Under the pieces are notes generated by a model. That model was not told the origin of the DNA. It ran no database searches and saw nothing but the letters and a program-made list of their open reading frames with translations. 64,000 nt of DNA from Chryseobacterium sp. BLS98 (lineage in GTDB: Bacteria > Bacteroidota > Bacteroidia > Flavobacteriales > Weeksellaceae), in the NCBI RefSeq assembly GCF_001045445.1, contig NZ_LFNF01000002.1, forward strand, positions 62,001-126,000, in the 5' to 3' direction. Made by a program: the position numbers and the translations under genes. This document shows positions 53,333 to 60,776 of this stretch, piece by piece (the stretch's first letter is position 1; every line of letters starts with the position of its first letter).

Positions 53333-53473
53333 TTACAGAGCCAGTCCGCATTCTGATCCTACAGGAATACATTTTTTAACAAATGAACACCAGAAATATC
53401 CTGGCAGACACATAGGGATGCCTCCCTGAACTGTTTTCAATTCTCGTTTTGTCAATTTTTTCAGATTTTTCAT
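53333..53473 (-). CDS. Double-glycine-leader peptide with four Cys (peptide 3)
   Basis: A 46-residue precursor with leader MKNLKKLTKRELKTVQGG, nearly the same as that of peptide 1 (a TKRELK/KRQELK variant). The 28-residue core starts IPMCLPGYFWC and contains four cysteines. It is 47 bp behind the secreted-paralogue gene at 53521-53925, with no terminator seen between them, so the two may be co-transcribed. The core differs completely from those of peptides 1 and 2 apart from Cys number, which suggests selection on core sequence with a conserved leader. Processing by a GG-specific peptidase is inferred from the leader. Confidence 0.72.
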   Translation of the reverse strand: MKNLKKLTKRELKTVQGGIPMCLPGYFWCSFVKKCIPVGSECGLAL

Positions 53474-53520
53474 ACTATTTAATTTTTTGGTTTTTCCTAC
53501 TGTAAGCTTTCGAAATGATT

Positions 53521-53925
53521 TTATGAGTGATAAATCACAACATCATCTTTTTTAATCTGATAACCTGTTTTTTTATAGGGAACCAACACATAGGTTTCCT
53601 TAATGTAGCTTCCACTTTTCCACATTTTGTTTTTTCCTTCTCTGACTAGGATAATGCTTTTTGCATTTCCATCCGGAATGAAAATTTCTGCTCTTTTCAT
53701 GTCTTTACTAAAAATAACAGCCGTCATTGAAGTATAACTTTTGTCTGAGTTCACTTCCTTTAGTTTAATTTTCTGTTCGAAAACCCTTACACAATCGTTT
53801 TTGATTTGCGAATATGTATAGCCTGCTGAGCTTCTGCATCCATGAACATCTTTATCACCTCCTTTTTGTTGGGTAAAGGCTAAAGAGCTGAGAAACATTG
53901 CGCCCAATAAAATAGTTTTTCTCAT
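53521..53925 (-). CDS. Secreted protein with GGDxDxHGC motif (paralogue 1)
   Basis: A 134-residue exported protein with signal MRKTILLGAMFLSSLAFTQ. The mature part begins with a conserved block KGGDKDVHGCRSSAGYTYSQ followed by IKNDCVRVFEQKIKL; two cysteines probably form a disulfide. The rest is beta-rich (TAVIFSKDMKRAEIFIPDGN) and ends with VLVPYKKTGYQIKKDDVVIY. About six in ten residues match the protein from 54147-54533, so they are tandem duplicates. The domain is not one I can name, though it occurs in flavobacteria. It lies immediately upstream of peptide 3. Confidence 0.72.
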   Translation of the reverse strand: MRKTILLGAMFLSSLAFTQQKGGDKDVHGCRSSAGYTYSQIKNDCVRVFEQKIKLKEVNSDKSYTSMTAVIFSKDMKRAEIFIPDGNAKSIILVREGKNKMWKSGSYIKETYVLVPYKKTGYQIKKDDVVIYHS

Positions 53926-54099
53926 ATTTTAAATATTAATGGTTTGAGTTTTGAGACAAGGTATTAGTTCATCTAATATATAAAAAACTCCTCATTCGGG
54001 AGCCTTTTAAATATACTATTTTAATTCTGTGGTTTCTCTTCGCGACAAATTTTAATCATATTTTAGAATTTATAACCTTTATACTTTACTGTTAAAACA

Positions 54100-54127
54100 A
54101 ATAGACCGCCTTAACAGGCGGTCTATT
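54100..54127. terminator. Intrinsic terminator of paralogue 2
   Basis: An 11-bp perfect stem (54100-54110 with 54117-54127), loop ttaaca, just beyond the stop at 54147 on the reverse strand; only a weak T run follows. Confidence 0.7.
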
Positions 54128-54146
54128 CTATTTATAAAATCCAGAT

Positions 54147-54533
54147 TTACTGGTAAATCACAATATTGTCTTTCTTAAGCTGATATCCGTCTTTCTTGAA
54201 AGGAACTAAAACATAGTCATCTTTCTTCCAGATTTTACCTTTTCCTGCTCTTGTAAGGACCAGGCTCTCTCCATCCGTATCCGGAATAAAAACTTCAGCT
54301 TTTTTCATATCCTTACTGAAAATAACAGCAGCCATTGAAGTAGAGCTGCCTTTAGGAGCCACTTCTGTCAATTTAATCTTCTGCTCAAAAACTCTTACAC
54401 AATCTTTTTTAATTTGAGAGTAAGTATACCCCGCCGAACCTATGCATCCATGCGCATCTCTATCTCCGCCCACTGTTTGTGCGAACAGGAAAGACCCCAT
54501 GAATACTGCGCCAAGTAAAATCGTTTTTTTCAT
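54147..54533 (-). CDS. Secreted protein with GGDxDxHGC motif (paralogue 2)
   Basis: A 128-residue exported protein with signal MKKTILLGAVFMGSFLFAQ. It repeats the layout of the protein at 53521-53925: VGGDRDAHGCIGSAGYTYSQ then IKKDCVRVFEQKIKL, a strand-rich middle (AAVIFSKDMKKAEVFIPDTD) and a basic C-terminus (VLVPFKKDGYQLKKDNIVIY). The D-x-H-G-C-x-x-S-A-G-Y-T-Y block is nearly identical in both and is probably the active or binding region. Function unknown. It is a separate transcription unit from the first copy, because a hairpin at 54100-54127 follows it. Confidence 0.72.
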   Translation of the reverse strand: MKKTILLGAVFMGSFLFAQTVGGDRDAHGCIGSAGYTYSQIKKDCVRVFEQKIKLTEVAPKGSSTSMAAVIFSKDMKKAEVFIPDTDGESLVLTRAGKGKIWKKDDYVLVPFKKDGYQLKKDNIVIYQ

Positions 54534-54585
54534 AATTATTATATTAAAGCTACCACTGTGCCATTAAAAATCATGCCAAAGGTGG

Positions 54586-54612
54586 AAAAAAGCCACTCAA
54601 AGAGTGGCTTTG
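54586..54612 (-). terminator. Intrinsic terminator of bglX
   Basis: A 10-bp perfect stem (54589-54598 with 54602-54611) with a T run on the reverse strand, marking the end of the glucan operon. Confidence 0.85.
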
Positions 54613-54619
54613 GTTATTA

Positions 54620-56947
54620 TTATTTAGTCCAATTGATCTTTGAGTGTTTAACCTCATCAGAATTGGTTCCTACCATGATATCAAAGTCTCCCGGTTCCCA
54701 GTCGAATTTCAATTCTCCATTGTAGAATTTCAAGCTTTCCGGTGTAATGTCGAAGGTTACTTTTTTAGATTCTCCTTTTTTCAGGAATACTTTCTGGAAT
54801 CCTTTCAGTTCTTTTACCGGTCTGGTAATGCTTCCTACCATATCCCTGATGTACAGCTGTACCACTTCAGCTCCATCATAGTTTCCGGAATTGGTAACGG
54901 TTACTGAAGCCTGAATGGTCTGATTTCCTTTCGGATTGGAATTTGAAACAGACAAGTCAGAATAGGTGAATTTAGAATAACTCAAACCATAACCGAACGG
55001 ATACAAAGGTGTATTACATTCATCCATATAATTGGAACGGAATCTTTCGTATACACATTTATCCACTTTATCCTGACTTAGAGGGCGGCCTGTATTTTTT
55101 GCGTTATAATAGATCGGAACCTGTCCTAAGCTTCTTGGGAAGGTCATCGGAAGTTTTCCTGAAGGGTTTACTTTCCCGAACAGAACGTCCGAAATAGCAT
55201 TTCCAGCTTCTGAACCGGCAAACCATGCGTTCAGGATAGCATCAGGTACATCTTTTACATTAGTCAGAGCCAGCGGGCGGCCAGTGTAAAGAACCATAGC
55301 GATTGGCTTTCCAGTTTTTTTCAGTTCATTTAACAAATCAACCTGAGACTGAGGAATGGTAATTTCTGTTCTTGAAGAGGATTCGCCGCTCATTTCTGCA
55401 GATTCTCCAATTGCCAGAACGATAACGTCGGCTTTATTGGCTATATCAACTGCTTCTTTCAGCAATTCTTCTTTAGAACGATTATCCCGGTCTGTTTTTT
55501 TACCATGAGCCGCATAAATATCTTCTAATTTGGCATCATAATCTATGTTTGCTCCTTTTGCTGAAAGGAATTTCACTTCTTTTCCATAATTAGCCTGAAG
55601 TCCCTGCATTAGTGAAACTGAAGCAGCGTGTTTTGTGGCAACGCTCCATGTTCCGGCCATATTCAGGGAGTTGTTCACCAGTGGACCGATCACCGCAACT
55701 GTACCAGATTTTTTCAATGGCAACACCTGGTTTTCGTTTTTTAATAAAACCATGGACTGGGCTGCTGCACTTCTTGCTATGTTACGGTTTTCCATATTGT
55801 AAACCTCTTTCGCAGCCAGTTTTGCATCTCCGTAGCGGTAAGGGTCATCGAATAATCCAAGGTCATATTTTGCTTCCAGGATTCTTCTTGTCGCCATATC
55901 GATCTCAGACTGTGTAACTTTTCCTTCGTCCAGGGATTTTTTAAGAGTGGTTAAAAATCCTTCCCCTACCATATCCATATCGACTCCGGCTTTCAGAGCT
56001 AAAGCGGATACCTGCTGAAGGTCACCCATTCCGTGTTCCGTCATTTCGTTGATTCCTGTATAATCGGTCACAACGAAGCCTTTGAAGTTCCACAATTTTC
56101 TCAATACATCGGTCTGAAGCCATTTATTTCCGGTTGCCGGAACTCCATCCACTTCATTAAAAGAGGCCATTACAGAGGCTACTCCTGCATCTACAGCCGC
56201 TTTATAAGGTGGAAAATATTCATTGAACATTCTCACGTGGCTCATATCTACCGTATTGTAATCACGACCGGCTTCACCAGCTCCATAGAGTGCAAAATGC
56301 TTTACGCAGGCTAAAATGGTATTAGCAGCAGAAAGGTCTTTTCCCTGATAGCCATACACCATATTTTTAGAAACTTCACTTCCTAAGTAAGGGTCTTCCC
56401 CGGAACCTTCTGAAACTCTTCCCCATCTTGGTTCGCGGGAAATATCCACCATTGGCGAGAAGGTCCAGTTGATCCCATCTGATGAAGCTTCTTTTGCCGC
56501 TACTCTTGCAGACTGCTGTACAAGGTTCATATCCCAGGAAGCAGCAAGACCCAACGGAATCGGGAAAGTGGTTTCGTAACCGTGAATGACGTCCATTCCG
56601 AAAATCAAAGGAATCTTCAGACGGCTTTTTTCTACGGCCACTTTCTGAACTGCTTTAATTTTTTCGGCTCCTTTTATATTGAATAATCCTCCTACTAATC
56701 CCTGTTCCACCTTTTTACCAATGTCTGAGCTCTGAGCCTGCCCTGTAGTAAAATCTCCGGAAGTCGGCAGGTTGAGCTGGCCAATCTTTTCATCCAAGGT
56801 CATTTTAGACAAAAGATTTTCTACGAAAGCTTTTTTCTTCGCCTGATACTGAGCGGTCTGATAAGACTGAACCGGCTTGGTTACCATTTCCTGTGCAGAA
56901 AACACGGGAGAAAGGGCCAGGGTTGCCATTACAATTAACTTTTTCAT
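54620..56947 (-). CDS. bglX: Periplasmic GH3 beta-glucosidase
   Basis: A 775-residue exported enzyme with signal MKKLIVMATLALSPVFSAQ. The GH3 barrel contains GMDVIHGYETTFPIPLGLAA and CVKHFALYGAGEAGRDYNTV, with the nucleophile Asp295 in FKGFVVTDYTGINEM. The second alpha/beta sandwich domain (from ~390) supplies the acid/base, and a fibronectin III-like domain closes the protein (about 690-775). It releases glucose from beta-linked oligosaccharides in the periplasm. With the neighbouring GH144-like gene it would finish breakdown of beta-1,2-glucan; other beta-glucans are possible. It is the last gene of the locus. Confidence 0.93.
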   Translation of the reverse strand: MKKLIVMATLALSPVFSAQEMVTKPVQSYQTAQYQAKKKAFVENLLSKMTLDEKIGQLNLPTSGDFTTGQAQSSDIGKKVEQGLVGGLFNIKGAEKIKAVQKVAVEKSRLKIPLIFGMDVIHGYETTFPIPLGLAASWDMNLVQQSARVAAKEASSDGINWTFSPMVDISREPRWGRVSEGSGEDPYLGSEVSKNMVYGYQGKDLSAANTILACVKHFALYGAGEAGRDYNTVDMSHVRMFNEYFPPYKAAVDAGVASVMASFNEVDGVPATGNKWLQTDVLRKLWNFKGFVVTDYTGINEMTEHGMGDLQQVSALALKAGVDMDMVGEGFLTTLKKSLDEGKVTQSEIDMATRRILEAKYDLGLFDDPYRYGDAKLAAKEVYNMENRNIARSAAAQSMVLLKNENQVLPLKKSGTVAVIGPLVNNSLNMAGTWSVATKHAASVSLMQGLQANYGKEVKFLSAKGANIDYDAKLEDIYAAHGKKTDRDNRSKEELLKEAVDIANKADVIVLAIGESAEMSGESSSRTEITIPQSQVDLLNELKKTGKPIAMVLYTGRPLALTNVKDVPDAILNAWFAGSEAGNAISDVLFGKVNPSGKLPMTFPRSLGQVPIYYNAKNTGRPLSQDKVDKCVYERFRSNYMDECNTPLYPFGYGLSYSKFTYSDLSVSNSNPKGNQTIQASVTVTNSGNYDGAEVVQLYIRDMVGSITRPVKELKGFQKVFLKKGESKKVTFDITPESLKFYNGELKFDWEPGDFDIMVGTNSDEVKHSKINWTK

Positions 56948-57059
56948 AAATCTATCTTCTTAAATTATAGTTCTAATTTTATTTTGCTTGTTTTATAAGG
57001 GGTTCTAATTTTTTTACAATTTATGTTTTATAGGATTAATGTCTCTTTTCCGGAGCCAT

Positions 57060-57767
57060 TTAATTTTCTTTTTTCTTAGACAGCATCCATTCATACAGTT
57101 TAGGATCAGAATAAGTTGAATCCCAGGAGTTATGGTTATCATTCGGGAAAATAACCAGTTCTGCTGAAGGATTTACCGGATGTAATCTCTGGTAGAAATT
57201 AAAGGCATTTTCAGGGAGTACAATATCATCCATTCCACCGTGAAAAATTTTCATATTGAGATCTTTAAACCGGTTGATATTCGCATACATGATCATGTCC
57301 GTAGGAGCACACACAGGAACTACCGCCGCAAACATTTCAGGATGTTCCATGGCAAGTTGCAATGTTCCCCAGCCTCCCAGCGAAAGTCCTGTGAGATAAA
57401 TCCTGGAAGCATCAATTTTATATTTTTGCTGAATCTCTTTGATCAGATTATAAACCGTTACCGTATCCCACCATGAATCTGCAGGACACTGAGGTGCCAA
57501 AATAGCTACCGGCTCCTTGATCAGATTTTTGTAGGTAAACGGACTGTGAACCTTAACTGCATCAAGATTATTGCCTCTTTCTCCTGAACCGTGAAGAAAT
57601 ACGATTAAAGGCACATTTCCTTTTACTTTCTGAGGATAATCGAGAATGTAGGATATTTTTTCGGTCCTTTTGATTTCTTTGTTTAATTCTGCTTTTATTT
57701 CCTGTGCATTAACCTGTAATGAGAACGGCAAGAGTAAAAGCGGGAGGTGTTTTAATTTTACTTTCAT
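57060..57767 (-). CDS. Exported alpha/beta-hydrolase (esterase-like)
   Basis: A 235-residue protein with signal MKVKLKHLPLLLLPFSLQVN. The alpha/beta-hydrolase core has FLHGSGERGNNLDAV (oxyanion region), the nucleophile Ser in YLTGLSLGGWGTLQLAM (GLSLGG), Asp in GGMDDIVLP and His in FPNDNHNSWDSTY. It belongs to the prolyl-oligopeptidase/phospholipase-like group found in polysaccharide loci, where such enzymes usually remove acyl groups from glycans. The position between the GH144-like and GH3 genes of the same strand supports that role, but the substrate is not shown. Confidence 0.82.
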   Translation of the reverse strand: MKVKLKHLPLLLLPFSLQVNAQEIKAELNKEIKRTEKISYILDYPQKVKGNVPLIVFLHGSGERGNNLDAVKVHSPFTYKNLIKEPVAILAPQCPADSWWDTVTVYNLIKEIQQKYKIDASRIYLTGLSLGGWGTLQLAMEHPEMFAAVVPVCAPTDMIMYANINRFKDLNMKIFHGGMDDIVLPENAFNFYQRLHPVNPSAELVIFPNDNHNSWDSTYSDPKLYEWMLSKKKEN

Positions 57768-57817
57768 ATTATTGTTTAGGTTTTGGCTGAAACCGTTTTG
57801 GTATTTGTTTTTATTTA

Positions 57818-57845
57818 AACGGGCTAACGCCCATTCCTATTGAAT
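57818..57845. repeat. Dispersed intergenic repeat, copy 3
   Basis: aacgggctaacgcccatt followed by cctattgaat, inside the glucan operon between the esterase and GH144-like genes. Related to 1281-1308 and 41214-41241. Confidence 0.6.
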
Positions 57846-57882
57846 TAAAATTCAGTGAGATAAAGATAACGTTAAGATTTGA

Positions 57883-59274
57883 TTATTTGATATTGTATTT
57901 GCCAGATTTAAAACTCAATTTCTTAAGTCCCTGCTGAATTTCAGGAGCATTCATAAATAGTTTCCAAAGGAATCCTGTTCTGTAGTTTTCAATCATTGGG
58001 GCTATTGTCCCCTGATCTATCGCTAAATATCTTGGAGTAAACCAGTTGTCATAGTTAACCGAAGTAGCATCGTAAGGCCCTGCAGATCCAATGAATTCAG
58101 GTTTTTGTGTATAGAGAAATCTAAGGAAGTCCATAGATTCTTTTGGGGTGTAAGGGAAGCTGCTCAATGCGGCAGTAGGTGTGATAACTCCATTGTCATT
58201 GGTTGGCATGTGGGCAGTGTAACCTGTACTTCCGTCTTCATTTCTTGTGTAGCCAGCTGTTAATCCCCAGTAATTGGGTCCGTAGCCTTTCCATTGTTTT
58301 GGATTTTCGACACAGTATTTATAGTCGATAAGGACTTGATTTTTGTTTAAATCAAAATAATTTTTAACTAATTTATCGGAAAGTCCGGTAGGATCCAGAC
58401 CGATGTAGGAATATTGTGACCAGAAAAGCGGCCCGCCATATTCTTCGGCATAATTGTGTTTTACGTAGAGAGGAAGTCCGTATTTTGTTTTGTTTGTAAG
58501 ATAGGTTCCGTTTCTCGTCCAGCCTTTGTAATAGGTTTCTGCATCAATAGGGTGTGTCGGCGATGAAGCAGCTAAAATATAGGTAATCAGACATTCGTTA
58601 TAACCTTCCAGCGGAAAATTCATCTCCCACTGATACTCCGGTGACCAGTGCCAGTACAGAACTTTTTCGCCTCCTTTAGTATACCAGTTCCACTGAATTC
58701 CTTTCCAGAGCTCATCACATTTTGCAGCAAGGGCTTTTTCTTCAGCATTTCCATTTTTAAAGTATTCCCGTACCATTAAAATTCCGGAGGTAAGAAATGC
58801 AGTTTCCACAAGATCTCCCCCATTATCCTTTTTGCCAAAAGGAACAGTTTTTCCTGTTTCTCCGTTAATCCAGTGTGACCAGGCACCTTTATGACGATCT
58901 GCTTTGGCAAGAAAGTCCATCATATGGGTCAGTCTTTTTACAGCTTCCTGTCTCGGAATAAATCCTCTTTCCACCCCTACCAGCAGGGTTGCCAATCCGA
59001 ACCCTGAGCCCCCGATTGTTACGACATGCTTGTCATTATCAGGGTAAATATTGTCTTCGTGATACCGCTCTCTTCCCAGCATCGATTTGGGTTCAGCATA
59101 ATCCCAGAAATATTTTAATGCATCTTTCTGTACCCTGTCCATTAGCTGCTCATCAGTAATATTACTTTTCACAACTTGTTTCTGAACAGTTTCCTGTTTT
59201 GAAGTTTGAGAGTTTTTGCAGGAGTATGCAAAGAATAAAGATGTTATGGCAATTGATAATACGGTCCTTTTCAT
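57883..59274 (-). CDS. GH144-like endo-glucanase (glucoamylase-domain lipoprotein)
   Basis: A 463-residue predicted lipoprotein (lipobox FFAYSC, acylated Cys19) with an alpha/alpha barrel of the glycoamylase-like type (PF10091). LMDRVQKDALKYFWDYAEPK opens it, GGSGFGLATLLVGVERGFIP and RHKGAWSHWINGETGKTVPF follow, and the end has FIGSAGPYDATSVNYDNWFT and YLAIDQGTIAPMIENYRTGF. This protein class contains endo-beta-1,2-glucanases (GH144). The neighbouring GH3 gene fits a beta-1,2-glucan route. The anchor places it in the periplasm or on the outer membrane. Family assignment is firm; the exact linkage cut is inferred. Confidence 0.85.
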   Translation of the reverse strand: MKRTVLSIAITSLFFAYSCKNSQTSKQETVQKQVVKSNITDEQLMDRVQKDALKYFWDYAEPKSMLGRERYHEDNIYPDNDKHVVTIGGSGFGLATLLVGVERGFIPRQEAVKRLTHMMDFLAKADRHKGAWSHWINGETGKTVPFGKKDNGGDLVETAFLTSGILMVREYFKNGNAEEKALAAKCDELWKGIQWNWYTKGGEKVLYWHWSPEYQWEMNFPLEGYNECLITYILAASSPTHPIDAETYYKGWTRNGTYLTNKTKYGLPLYVKHNYAEEYGGPLFWSQYSYIGLDPTGLSDKLVKNYFDLNKNQVLIDYKYCVENPKQWKGYGPNYWGLTAGYTRNEDGSTGYTAHMPTNDNGVITPTAALSSFPYTPKESMDFLRFLYTQKPEFIGSAGPYDATSVNYDNWFTPRYLAIDQGTIAPMIENYRTGFLWKLFMNAPEIQQGLKKLSFKSGKYNIK

Positions 59275-59302
59275 GAAATCTTTTTTACCTTGTTTATACT
59301 AA

Positions 59303-59332
59303 AAGAAGAGGAGAACTTTCATTCTCCTCTAA
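59303..59332 (-). terminator. Hairpin between susD and the enzyme genes
   Basis: A 9-bp perfect stem (59307-59315 with 59322-59330) in the 74-bp gap behind susD. The T run is weak, so it may act as a partial attenuator or RNA processing site that lowers enzyme expression relative to SusCD. Confidence 0.55.
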
Positions 59333-59348
59333 AGTTTATCGGTTGATT

Positions 59349-60764
59349 TTAATAGCCCGGGTTTTGTGTCAAAACTCCATTGCTTTGTCCTATTTCTAAA
59401 AAAGGAATCGGGAAAAGCTCATTCTTTCCAGCCTTGAATCCGTAAGGAGCCAATACTGTGGCAGCCTGTCCTGTTCTTACAAGGTCTACAAAACGATCGC
59501 CTTCCATAGCAAGCTCAACTCTTCGTTCGTGCCAGATAGCTGTTCTTAATGCCCCCTGAGAAGATGCTGTAGTGTTTGGCAACATAGCTCTTGTTCTTAC
59601 TTTATTAAGATTTATGATAGCCGTTGCTGTATTCCCAAGTTCATTAGCAGCTTCTGCATTGATTAATAAAACTTCGGCAAATCGCAAAATTCTGATATTC
59701 TGAACCGATCCGTCATCACAAGCTGTATTCTGCTGGCTTTTAGGAACATAAGCTTTTTGATTATAAGTGTTAACGGAGGTTGGGTTTGCCTTGATAAGAT
59801 CTCCTTCCGGTGTAACTTCTCCGTTTCTCAGAATGGTTAATTCTTTACGAATATCCCCAGGTTCGAATGCATCTTCTAAGGATTGTGAAGGCGTAAAAAA
59901 GCCCCAGCCGAACTGATCTTTTGCTCCCTGCACCTGTGAATACTGACTTCCTTTATACTGTGATGTACAAGCACAATCAACTTCAAAAACCGATTCTGTA
60001 CCGAACTCTCCTGCCACTCTGAACAAATGGTTGAAATCGGGATCCAATGCGTACCCCATGGCAATCACCTGATTGGAAGTATCATAAGCTTTCTGCCAAT
60101 CTTTTTTATACAGATAAACTTTTGATAGCATTCCTAAGGCAGCACCTTTGGTTGCTCTACCTAAATTTGCAGCATCATAAGACTGTGGTAAAACCTGTGA
60201 AGCTGCCGTTAAATCAGAAATAATAAAGTTATACACTTCATCTGTTGAATTTCTGGGAATATTATAGTTTTGCTGAAGACCGTCAAAAATAGGAACGCCT
60301 CCATATATTCTTACTAAGTTAAAGTAGAAATAGGCACGTAGAAATCTGGCTTCAGCCAAGAGTCTATCCTTTAGAGTAGTATTCATTTCAATAGCCGGAA
60401 CTTTCGAAATGACCTGGTTACAACGGGCAATTGCCTGCCACTGTCCAGCCCAGTATCCTTTAACCCCATCATCACTCGCTGTAAAAGTAAACTGGTCGTA
60501 AGCGTTAATAAAAGAAGCATCGCCTGGGTTTGAACCTTTCAGTACATCATCTGCCGGTACTCCGAAAAGATACTGATATGGAAATGCCGAATTTTCCCAA
60601 CTTCTTAAAAAATTATAAATTGCATTGGTAGCCTGTATGGCATCACTTTCTGTTTTAAAGAATTCTGAAGCATCTGTTCTTCCTTCAACAGGTATATCTA
60701 GATAATCACTTTTACAGCTTAAAACTGCAGAAAGCATGAATATGGAAAATACTATTTTTTTCAT
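59349..60764 (-). CDS. RagB/SusD family glycan-binding lipoprotein
   Basis: A 471-residue SusD-type protein. The signal MKKIVFSIFMLSAVLSC ends in a lipobox (Cys17), followed by KSDYLDIPVEGRTDASEFFK, the standard SusD opening. The TPR-like helical core includes FLRAYFYFNLVRIYGGVPIF and LRFAEVLLINAEAANELGNT, and the end WHERRVELAMEGDRFVDLVR is typical. It sits on the outer membrane as the lid of the SusC pore and binds the sugar. It begins 12 bp after the susC stop. It starts with the usual pair and defines the locus as a polysaccharide utilisation locus. The sugar is inferred from the enzymes. Confidence 0.95.
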   Translation of the reverse strand: MKKIVFSIFMLSAVLSCKSDYLDIPVEGRTDASEFFKTESDAIQATNAIYNFLRSWENSAFPYQYLFGVPADDVLKGSNPGDASFINAYDQFTFTASDDGVKGYWAGQWQAIARCNQVISKVPAIEMNTTLKDRLLAEARFLRAYFYFNLVRIYGGVPIFDGLQQNYNIPRNSTDEVYNFIISDLTAASQVLPQSYDAANLGRATKGAALGMLSKVYLYKKDWQKAYDTSNQVIAMGYALDPDFNHLFRVAGEFGTESVFEVDCACTSQYKGSQYSQVQGAKDQFGWGFFTPSQSLEDAFEPGDIRKELTILRNGEVTPEGDLIKANPTSVNTYNQKAYVPKSQQNTACDDGSVQNIRILRFAEVLLINAEAANELGNTATAIINLNKVRTRAMLPNTTASSQGALRTAIWHERRVELAMEGDRFVDLVRTGQAATVLAPYGFKAGKNELFPIPFLEIGQSNGVLTQNPGY

Positions 60765-60776
60765 GATAAAATTAAA

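Noticed and set aside
53985-54015. Hairpin-like stretch ctcctcattcgggag
   Set aside because: The stem is only five base pairs and no gene ends there beyond the terminator already assigned at 54100-54127.
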